Of a DNA stretch of 5,446 bases, positions 1 through 5,446 are shown piece after piece. Where the stretch lies: contig JAUWCR010000107.1 in NCBI GenBank assembly GCA_030609215.1, positions 1-5,446 of the forward strand, written 5' to 3'. Each line of letters opens with the position of its first letter. Position 1 is the first letter of the stretch. This stretch comes from Actinomycetes bacterium (lineage in GTDB: Bacteria; Actinomycetota; Humimicrobiia; Humimicrobiales; Humimicrobiaceae). Under the pieces are notes generated by a model. It searched no databases, was not told where the DNA came from, and saw only the letters and a list, made by a program, of their open reading frames with translations. The translations under genes and the position numbers were made by a program.

Positions 1-90
1 ATGAATATTTTAATTAAATTAATAAGTGTTGTTTCTATAGAGACTGCAGTTCTTGTTGTTGACCTTTCAGGAAAATTATTTCATCCCTAA
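1..90 (+). CDS. Possible 3' end of an upstream gene, partial, unidentified
   Basis: Frame 1 is open from the first base to a TAA at 88-90, giving 29 residues that are mostly hydrophobic and end in GKLFHP. The other five frames are interrupted in this stretch, and base composition is a little less AT-rich than in the following 60 bases, so this could be the tail of a protein that begins before the window. The first codon happens to be ATG, but that is where the window was cut, so it is no evidence for a start. I recognise no family. In DNA this AT-rich a 29-codon open frame can arise by chance, so the call is weak. Confidence 0.25.
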   Translation: MNILIKLISVVSIETAVLVVDLSGKLFHP

Positions 91-101
91 CCCGTAATTT
101 A

Positions 102-152
102 ATAGATAAATAGTACTTATAAATAAATAAAATATGTGTTATTTTTATCTAT
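102..152 (+). repeat. Inverted repeat directly before the larB start codon
   Basis: ATAGATAAA at 102-110 is perfectly complementary to TTTATCTAT at 144-152, a 9-bp stem around a 33-nt loop. The 3' arm ends on the base before the larB ATG. In RNA it could hide the ribosome landing site; in DNA it could be a protein-binding site overlapping the promoter. The arms are almost all A and T, so a chance origin is quite possible. The repeat is directly visible; any role is inference. Confidence 0.4.
137..145 (+). promoter_or_regulatory. Candidate extended -10 element for leaderless larB transcription
   Basis: TGTTATTTT at 137-145 fits an extended -10 of the form TGn-TAnnnT. Seven bases separate it from the A of the larB ATG, so transcription would begin at or next to the start codon. 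That would explain why larB has no Shine-Dalgarno sequence. No good -35 box lies 16-18 bp upstream, which extended -10 promoters can tolerate. An alternative -10, TATAAA at 118-123, would give a leader of about 23 nt. AT-rich DNA yields many such matches. Confidence 0.28.
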
Positions 153-923
153 ATGAGAAATGAAATAAATAAAATATTAGAGCAATCACTGGATCAATAT
201 AAAAAAGAAAAAATAAATAAGAGAGATTTCATTTCTAAAATAAAAGAACTATATTTTGAAGATATTGGATTTGCAAAGATTGATCATCACAGAATAATAA
301 GAAGAGGTTTCCCTGAAGTAATATACGGCCACGGTAAAACTCCCAGGCAAATTTTAGAGATAGCAGAAAAAATATTTAAGTATTCAAAGATTTTACTTGT
401 TACAAGAACTAATAAGGATACTTATAAGTTATTAAAAAAAAGCTTTGATAACTTAGAATACAACTCTCAGGCTAATATTATATTTACTCCTCTAAATATT
501 TCAGATGATAAATTAAAGAAAGGAATAGCTGTAGTATGTGCAGGGACGTCAGATATTCCAGTAGCTGAAGAGGCTTTCCTAACAGCTTATCTAATGAAAA
601 ATAAGGTTAAGAAAATCTACGATGTAGGAATTTCAGGAATACACAGGTTGTTAAATTTTAAAGATGATCTTGTAGGTTCAAATGTTATTGTGGCAGTTGC
701 AGGCATGGAAGGAGCCTTGCCGGGGGTTGTGAGTTCATTGGTAAGCTGTCCGGTAATTGGAGTTCCTACAAGTGTTGGGTATGGCGCTAGTTTTAATGGA
801 ATTGCTCCACTTTTAACTATGTTAAATTCCTGCAGCCCAGGAACGGCTGTGGTAAATATTGACAACGGATTTGGTGCAGGCTACACAGCAGGCATTATTA
901 ATAACAGGATTTATAAAAAATAG
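153..923 (+). CDS. larB: Nickel pincer cofactor biosynthesis protein LarB (NaAD carboxylase/hydrolase)
   Basis: LarB proteins carboxylate the pyridinium ring of nicotinic acid adenine dinucleotide and cleave its phosphoanhydride. The product is the dicarboxylated mononucleotide that LarE (sulfur) and LarC (nickel) convert into the nickel-pincer cofactor of lactate racemase LarA and related enzymes. The 256 residues match the usual family length of about 250. The N-terminal signature is clear: DIGFAKIDHHR, then GFPEVIYGHGKTP near residues 53-65. The C-terminal half is a PurE-like (AIR carboxylase) domain with AGTSDIPVAEEA (130-141), AGMEGALPG (183-191) and a Gly/Ser-rich GVPTSVGYGASFNG stretch. 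Cys227 in LNSCSPG lies where the catalytic cysteine of characterised LarB (Cys221 in Lactobacillus plantarum, from memory) should be. The start is forced: an in-frame TAA lies at 120-122 and no other usual start codon follows it. No Shine-Dalgarno sequence is visible. larA, larC and larE are absent from the window, so the enzyme served is unknown. Confidence 0.95.
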   Translation: MRNEINKILEQSLDQYKKEKINKRDFISKIKELYFEDIGFAKIDHHRIIRRGFPEVIYGHGKTPRQILEIAEKIFKYSKILLVTRTNKDTYKLLKKSFDNLEYNSQANIIFTPLNISDDKLKKGIAVVCAGTSDIPVAEEAFLTAYLMKNKVKKIYDVGISGIHRLLNFKDDLVGSNVIVAVAGMEGALPGVVSSLVSCPVIGVPTSVGYGASFNGIAPLLTMLNSCSPGTAVVNIDNGFGAGYTAGIINNRIYKK

Positions 924-1062
924 GGTTTTGTACTTCTTCCATTTTAGATAAATTATTTCAAGTTACATCAGGTACTCATTAAAATAATACATATTGGATT
1001 TTTTTGCTGGAAATATTCTGTAAAATTTGTGCAGTATATGTGTAATATAAACTAATATATAT

Positions 1063-1068
1063 TATAAT
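1063..1068 (+). promoter_or_regulatory. Isolated TATAAT, possible -10 box upstream of dnaE
   Basis: A perfect TATAAT lies in the spacer, but no recognisable -35 box sits 16-18 bp before it and there is no TGn extension. If used, transcription would start near 1075 and give a leader of about 97 nt carrying the hairpin at 1080-1095 and the inverted repeat at 1107-1160. The surrounding bases are nearly all A and T, so a chance match is likely. TTGATT (1092-1097) with TTAAAT (1116-1121), 18 bp apart, is an equally weak alternative. Confidence 0.2.
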
Positions 1069-1079
1069 TATTAAAAAGC

Positions 1080-1106
1080 TCGACCTATAAGTTGATTTTT
1101 CTTTTT
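1080..1106 (+). terminator. Weak terminator-like hairpin with T tract after larB
   Basis: TCGAC at 1080-1084 pairs with GTTGA at 1091-1095 (one G-U pair) around a 6-nt loop. A T-rich run (TTTTTCTTTTT, 1096-1106) follows, with an A run at 1073-1077 on the 5' side. This is the only stem-plus-T-tract between larB and dnaE and could end larB transcription. The stem has only five pairs and lies about 150 bp past the larB stop, so it is weak for an intrinsic terminator. It could instead be part of the dnaE leader. Confidence 0.3.
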
Positions 1107-1160
1107 AAGTAGAATTTAAATATTTCGGCTAAAATACTGCAATTTAACAAAATTCTATTT
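1107..1160 (+). repeat. Inverted repeat in the dnaE leader
   Basis: AAGTAGAATTT (1107-1117) pairs with AAATTCTATTT (1150-1160) as an 11-bp stem with a single G-U pair and a 32-nt loop. Inside the loop, TATTT (1121-1125) can also pair with AAATA (1132-1136). The 3' arm ends 11 nt before the dnaE ATG, within the region a ribosome would cover. This could be a translational control structure or an operator. The arms are AT-rich, which makes chance formation plausible. Confidence 0.42.
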
Positions 1161-1171
1161 TATTTTTAATT

Positions 1172-4100
1172 ATGACAAATAAGAATTTTATTCACTTACA
1201 TGTTCATAGTGAGTATTCTATATTAGATGGTTCGCTTCGAATAGGTGAACTGATAAAAAAAGTTATAGAATACAACATGCCAGCAGTTGCTTTAACAGAT
1301 CATGGTGTCATGTATGGAATTATTGAATTTTACAAAATTGCAAAAAAAGCAGGAATTAAGCCAATTATAGGTTGTGAAGTATACCAGGCTCCTGGCAGTA
1401 GGCGGGAGAAGCAGTTGGAAAAAGGAAAAAGAGAAGATGCTTCTTTTCATCTGACGTTATTAGCTGAGAATAATAAGGGCTATCAAAATCTAATGAGGCT
1501 TGTTAGCCTGGGTTTTATTGAAGGTTTCTATTATAAACCGAGGGTAGATAATGAGCTTCTTAGAAGATACAGGGAAGGAATTATTGCATTAAGTGGCTGT
1601 ATTAGCGGTAAGATCCCTAAATTAATCCGGGCCGGTGAGGAAAATAATGCAAGAAAAGCATTGGAAGAGTATATTGACATTTTTGGGAGAGATAACTTTT
1701 ATTTAGAACTTCAGGATTCTGGGATTCCAGATCAAAAAGATATTAATAAAGCATTGCTGGGATTATCTGAAAAATACAGCATACCGGTAGTAGCTACTAA
1801 TGATGTTCATTACATAGATAAGGAAGATAGTAAAGCTCATGATGTATTACTATGTATTCAAACTGGCTCTACCATGAATGAAAGTAATAGACTGAGATTT
1901 CCAACCCAGGAATATTATTTTAAAACTTATGATCAAATGAAAGAGATTTTTGCTGATTTTCCATATGCTTTAGAAAATACAGTTGAAATAGCTAACCGGT
2001 GCAATGTGAATTTAAAATTAAATTTAAATCTGATGCCGCCATTTGAAGTCCCGGAATCTTATACCCCTGAAAAATATTTAGAAGAATTATGTTTTAAAGG
2101 TGTGAAAAATAAATATAAAGAAGTAACAGCTAAGGTTGAAAATAGACTTAAAAGGGAGCTTGATGTTATAGAAAAAATGGGATTTGCGCAGTATTTTCTT
2201 ATTGTATGGGATTTTGTTAAATTTGCTAAGAAGAAAAATATAAGAGTTGGTCCTGGTAGAGGATCTGCTGCAGGTAGCATTGTAGCATATGTTCTGGATA
2301 TAACTGGTATTGAACCGTTAAAGTATGGATTATTATTTGAGAGGTTTTTAAATGAAGAAAGAAAAAGCATGCCTGATATTGATATTGATTTCTGCTATGA
2401 AAAAAGGGATGAGGTTATAAAATATGTAACACAAAAATATGGAGAGAAAAGAGTGGCACAGCTTATTACATTTGGGACTATGGCAGCAAGACAGGCCATT
2501 AGGGATGCAGGAAGAGTTTTGGAAGTGCCATATGCTGAAGTAGATAAAATAGCAAAGATGATACCTATGGAATTAAATGTGACAATTAATAATTCTTTAA
2601 ATTTAGTTCCTGACTTGAAGGAAATGTATAATAGTGATGAAAAAGTAAAAGAAGTAATAGACACAGCAAAATCTCTTGAAGGGATTGTTAGGCAGGATTC
2701 AATTCATGCTGCAGGAGTAGTGATATCTTCTGAGGATTTATACAATTACACTCCTATCCAGAGAAAGGGAGATAGCGATATAGTTACCCAATACAAAATG
2801 GAGGATATCCAGGAAATTGGGTTGCTGAAGATGGATTTTCTTGGACTGAGGACTTTATCTCTTATTGACAAAACGTTATTTTTAATTAATAAAACAAAAA
2901 ATGAAGATATAGATATCGATACTATTAGTATTAATGATAAGAAAACATTTGAGATGCTTAGTAACGGTGATTGTCTTGGGGTATTCCAACTTGAAAGTTC
3001 AGGAATGAGGGAACTTGTTTTAGATTTAAAACCTTCGAAATTCGATGATCTTGTTGCACTTCTTGCATTATATAGGCCAGGGCCGTTGCAGAGTGGAATG
3101 GTTAGTGACTTTGTTGAAACTAAAACCAAGAATAAAAAAATAAAATATTTGCACCCCAGTTTAAAGCCAATTTTGGAAGAAACATATGGGATAATTCTTT
3201 ATCAAGAACAGGTTATGACGATAGCTTCTGAACTGGCTGGGTTCAGTATGTCGGAAGCAGATATACTTCGGGGGGCCATAAGCAAGAAAAAGAGGAGTTT
3301 ACTTGCAAAACAAAAAGATAAATTTATGGATGGAGCAAAAAATAAAGGAATAATTGATGAAAATATTGCTCAGAAGATATTTAAACTAGTAAATCATTTT
3401 GCTGAATATGGTTTTAACAAATCTCATAGCACAGCCTATGCAATGATATCCTACCAAACAGCGTATCTGAAAGCTAATTATCCTGTTGAGTTTATGGCAG
3501 CGCTTTTAAGTGTAAGAATGGGCAGCCAGGAAAAAGTGGCACAATATGTTAATGAAACTAGAAGGCTGGGCATAGAAGCACTTCCCCCGGATATAAATGA
3601 AAGCTTTAAAGATTTTACTGTAATTGGGAATTCTATAAGATTTGGTCTTTCTGCAATTAAGAATATAGGATCAAATGTTATTGAAGTAATAGAGAGAGAT
3701 AGGAAGATTAATGGTAAATTTCTTAGCTTTATAGATTTTTGCAAGAGAGTTAAAAGCAATGTTTTAAATAAAAAAACTATTGAGAGCCTGGTAAAAAGTG
3801 GAACTTTTGACTCTTTAGGACGGAGTAGAAAGTTTTTACTAGAGAATTTTAAAAAAATTATAGAAGAGACTTTAAAGATTAGGAGAGATAAAGAGAAGGG
3901 TCAATTTTCTTTGTTTGACAATGGTAGTGCCAGTGAAGATTTTTTAATAATCAACAAAGCTGCTGGTAGTGGGAATAATGACGACGAGTTTCCTCAGAAG
4001 GAGTTATTAAATTTTGAAAAAGAAATGCTGGGTCTTTATGTTTCAGGACATCCTATGGCTGAATTTAGGGAAATATTTTCAATGCTAACTCCAATTGAAA

Positions 4101-4702
4101 GACTTTCGGTGGAAAAAGACAAATCAATACAAAATGTTGGAGGAGTAATATCCAAGATAAAGTCTGTATTTACCAGGAATGGACAATTAATGTATTTCTT
4201 AGATTTAGAAGATTTAAGTGATAGCATTGAGGTAATAGTATTCCCGACAGTATTGGAAAAATATAAAGAAAATTTAATAGAGGATAAAATAATTAAGATT
4301 AAAGGTAGATTAGATAAGAAAGAAGACAAGACAAAATTGATAGCTATCGAAATTGAAGATGCTAAAGAATTTAGTGGAAACATAGAAAAGATTGGAGAAA
4401 GTAATCAGAACAGTCAATATCATAAGAGAAATGAAAAAGATTCAGTAAAAAGCTTTAAGAATAAGGATAAGATTGTTTTTACTATAAAGAGAATTGATTT
4501 GGATAGGAAATTAGTAAATAGCTTGTATGAATTAATTAAGAAGAATCGCGGCAACTCTCAGGTGGAATTAAGAATAATTGATGAAAATGGTAAAGGACTG
4601 GAGAAAAAATATTCTTTATCTTCTAATTATATGGTAAATTTAAATTCTGATTTTTTTAAAAAATTGCAGGTGTCTTTTCGTGACAAAGTTATATGGGAAT
4701 AA
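1172..4702 (+). CDS. dnaE: DNA polymerase III alpha subunit
   Basis: This is the catalytic subunit of a bacterial C-family replicative polymerase, 1176 residues against about 1160 in E. coli. An N-terminal PHP domain (about 4-280) carries HLHVHSEYS, TDH, GCE, FHLTLL, SGC and TNDVHY. Its nine expected metal ligands (H10, H12, D19, H44, E69, H93, C143, D211, H213) all look present, which predicts intrinsic proofreading. The polymerase core has GPGRGSAAGS (360-369), PDIDIDF with D402 and D404, RQDSIHAAG (507-515), KMDFLGL with the third aspartate D555, YRPGPL (634-639), YQEQVM (677-682) and NKSHSTAY (749-756). A helix-hairpin-helix region follows (about 828-880), then clamp-binding motif QFSLF (911-915), an OB fold (about 984-1067), a polar linker and a C-terminal domain to 1176. 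The start is forced by an in-frame TAA at 1145-1147 with no other usual start codon after it. No Shine-Dalgarno sequence is visible. Only 34 bp separate it from the next gene. Whether a PolC also exists cannot be judged here. Confidence 0.98.
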   Translation: MTNKNFIHLHVHSEYSILDGSLRIGELIKKVIEYNMPAVALTDHGVMYGIIEFYKIAKKAGIKPIIGCEVYQAPGSRREKQLEKGKREDASFHLTLLAENNKGYQNLMRLVSLGFIEGFYYKPRVDNELLRRYREGIIALSGCISGKIPKLIRAGEENNARKALEEYIDIFGRDNFYLELQDSGIPDQKDINKALLGLSEKYSIPVVATNDVHYIDKEDSKAHDVLLCIQTGSTMNESNRLRFPTQEYYFKTYDQMKEIFADFPYALENTVEIANRCNVNLKLNLNLMPPFEVPESYTPEKYLEELCFKGVKNKYKEVTAKVENRLKRELDVIEKMGFAQYFLIVWDFVKFAKKKNIRVGPGRGSAAGSIVAYVLDITGIEPLKYGLLFERFLNEERKSMPDIDIDFCYEKRDEVIKYVTQKYGEKRVAQLITFGTMAARQAIRDAGRVLEVPYAEVDKIAKMIPMELNVTINNSLNLVPDLKEMYNSDEKVKEVIDTAKSLEGIVRQDSIHAAGVVISSEDLYNYTPIQRKGDSDIVTQYKMEDIQEIGLLKMDFLGLRTLSLIDKTLFLINKTKNEDIDIDTISINDKKTFEMLSNGDCLGVFQLESSGMRELVLDLKPSKFDDLVALLALYRPGPLQSGMVSDFVETKTKNKKIKYLHPSLKPILEETYGIILYQEQVMTIASELAGFSMSEADILRGAISKKKRSLLAKQKDKFMDGAKNKGIIDENIAQKIFKLVNHFAEYGFNKSHSTAYAMISYQTAYLKANYPVEFMAALLSVRMGSQEKVAQYVNETRRLGIEALPPDINESFKDFTVIGNSIRFGLSAIKNIGSNVIEVIERDRKINGKFLSFIDFCKRVKSNVLNKKTIESLVKSGTFDSLGRSRKFLLENFKKIIEETLKIRRDKEKGQFSLFDNGSASEDFLIINKAAGSGNNDDEFPQKELLNFEKEMLGLYVSGHPMAEFREIFSMLTPIERLSVEKDKSIQNVGGVISKIKSVFTRNGQLMYFLDLEDLSDSIEVIVFPTVLEKYKENLIEDKIIKIKGRLDKKEDKTKLIAIEIEDAKEFSGNIEKIGESNQNSQYHKRNEKDSVKSFKNKDKIVFTIKRIDLDRKLVNSLYELIKKNRGNSQVELRIIDENGKGLEKKYSLSSNYMVNLNSDFFKKLQVSFRDKVIWE

Positions 4703-4726
4703 TATAAAAATAGTACCATAATAGAG

Positions 4727-4731
4727 AGGAG
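4727..4731 (+). promoter_or_regulatory. Shine-Dalgarno site that fixes a TTG start
   Basis: AGGAG, within the purine run AGAGAGGAG (4723-4731), lies five bases before TTG 4737. It chooses TTG over the in-frame ATG at 4761, which lies 30 bases from the site, far too distant, and would cut the first beta strand of the Rossmann fold. It is the only strong ribosome binding site seen before a gene in this window. Confidence 0.85.
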
Positions 4732-4736
4732 TTATT

Positions 4737-5446
4737 TTGAAAGATGTAAAATTTGCAGTTATGGGTGCTGGGAATGGCGGGAAAGCTATGGCAGCACAAT
4801 TGGCTATAAATGGGTTTGAAGTTAATTTATATAATAGAACTTATTCTAGAATTAAACCTATTGCTAAGATGGGAGGAATAGAGCTTGAAGGTGAGGTAAA
4901 AGGTTTTGGAAAATTAAATATAATATCAGATAGTGCTAGAGATGTAATAAAAAATGTAGATGTAATAATGGTTGTGGTTCCTGCTAATGCTCATAGATTT
5001 ATTGCTGAAAGATGCTCTCCTTATTTAAAGGATGGCCAGATCGTAGTTTTAAATCCTGGAAGAACTTGTGGAGCTTTAGAGTTTTTAAACGTGTTAAAAG
5101 AAAAAGGGAATAATAGAGATGTAATAATTGCTGAGGCTCAAACATTTATATATGCTAGCAGGGGCATGGGTCCGGCTGAAGCAAAGATATTTAGAATAAA
5201 AAAAGCCATACCAGTTGCGGCAATACCAGCAAGAAGGACTGAAAAAGTGGTTAAAGCATTAAACAAAGCTTTACCAGAGTATATTACTGCTGCAAGTGTT
5301 ATTGAAACGAGTTTTAATAATATGGGTGCTGTTTTCCATCCATCTATTACTATATTGAATGCAAGCAGGATAGAATCTACACTGGGGAATTTCCAATTTT
5401 ATATTGAAGGCGTTACTCAATCGGTAGCAAGAATCCTGGAAGCTGT
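4737..5446 (+). CDS. Opine (octopine/nopaline) dehydrogenase family protein, 3' end missing
   Basis: Members reductively join an amino acid to a 2-oxo acid, or run the reverse reaction, using NAD(P)H. The window holds the first 236 residues of a protein usually near 360. Residues 4-9 form the first Rossmann strand, followed by dinucleotide-binding GAGNGG (10-15). The second strand ends in YNR with Arg34 instead of an acidic residue, which hints at NADP(H). VVVPANAH and NPGRTCG continue the N-terminal domain. The C-terminal octopine-dehydrogenase helical domain begins near residue 185 with TSFNNMGAVFHPS. His201 there matches the catalytic histidine of characterised opine dehydrogenases; its aspartate partner would lie past the window end. 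The start is TTG with a strong Shine-Dalgarno sequence. The 34-bp gap and lack of a terminator suggest co-transcription with dnaE. The substrate is unknown, and neighbours give no hint. A ketopantoate reductase or glycerol-3-phosphate dehydrogenase is less likely because of the NNMGAVFHP signature. Confidence 0.88.
   Translation, partial: MKDVKFAVMGAGNGGKAMAAQLAINGFEVNLYNRTYSRIKPIAKMGGIELEGEVKGFGKLNIISDSARDVIKNVDVIMVVVPANAHRFIAERCSPYLKDGQIVVLNPGRTCGALEFLNVLKEKGNNRDVIIAEAQTFIYASRGMGPAEAKIFRIKKAIPVAAIPARRTEKVVKALNKALPEYITAASVIETSFNNMGAVFHPSITILNASRIESTLGNFQFYIEGVTQSVARILEA

Noticed and set aside
59..64. TTGACC as a -35 box for larB
   Set aside because: The bases 16-18 bp downstream (around CATCCC) look nothing like a -10 box, so it does not form a promoter there.
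617..865. 82-codon open frame on the minus strand inside larB
   Set aside because: It is fully antisense to the conserved PurE-like domain of larB, has no ribosome site and resembles no known family; it is a shadow of the real gene.
994..1026. TTGGAT and TAAAAT after larB as a dnaE promoter
   Set aside because: The spacing is 21 bp, outside the workable range, and no better -10 sits at the proper distance.
924..1171. A riboswitch, T-box, small RNA, tRNA or CRISPR repeats in the larB-dnaE spacer
   Set aside because: There is no GC-containing conserved core, cloverleaf or repeated unit; the spacer is nearly all A and T apart from the weak stem at 1080-1095 and the inverted repeat at 1107-1160.
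1715..1723. Ser183 in LQDSG of DnaE, where many relatives have His, considered as a broken PHP site
   Set aside because: This position is not among the nine metal ligands as I align them, and all nine of those are present, so it does not imply loss of function.
2059..3129. Three minus-strand open frames (89-127 codons) inside dnaE
   Set aside because: They lie opposite the strongly conserved polymerase core and have Ser/Leu/Ile-rich translations typical of antisense frames in AT-rich genes.
3478..4383. Two further minus-strand open frames within the 3' part of dnaE
   Set aside because: They mirror the helix-hairpin-helix and OB-fold coding regions and have no independent support as genes.
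1..5446. A mobile element or undescribed multi-gene system spanning the window
   Set aside because: No transposase, integrase, terminal repeats, toxin-antitoxin pair or composition break is seen; the genes belong to well-known families with uniform codon use.

Overview
This 5.4-kb window is low-GC bacterial DNA (roughly one third G+C by eye). Arg is mostly AGA/AGG, Ile is often ATA, and the spacers are very AT-rich. The style fits a low-GC anaerobe such as a clostridial or halanaerobial Firmicute, or an Atribacterota-like lineage. The sequence alone does not settle the phylum. All recognisable genes lie on the + strand.

Layout. Bases 1-90 are open in only one of six frames and end in TAA; they may be the 3' end of an upstream gene. 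Bases 153-923 encode LarB, which makes the first intermediate of the nickel-pincer nucleotide cofactor. A 248-bp AT-rich spacer (924-1171) holds a weak hairpin with a T tract, an isolated TATAAT and a long inverted repeat. Bases 1172-4702 encode a full-length DNA polymerase III alpha subunit (DnaE). Its PHP ligands and polymerase aspartates look complete, and it has an internal clamp-binding motif. After 34 bp, a gene starting at TTG 4737 behind a strong Shine-Dalgarno sequence runs off the window. It encodes the first 236 residues of an octopine/nopaline (opine) dehydrogenase family protein.

Relations. dnaE and the opine dehydrogenase gene are close enough to be co-transcribed. larB seems to be a separate unit. 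No biochemical pathway obviously links the three genes. larA, larC and larE are not in the window.

Novelty. The coding content is ordinary housekeeping and metabolism, and I see no new defence or mobile system. The least explained signals are in the leaders. larB and dnaE both lack a Shine-Dalgarno sequence, while the third gene has a textbook one. Each of the two also has a long inverted repeat (9 and 11 bp arms, loops of 33 and 32 nt) whose 3' arm sits at or just before the start codon. larB also has an extended -10-like element at the distance expected for leaderless transcription. These could be chance products of AT-rich DNA, and simple comparative tests would tell.
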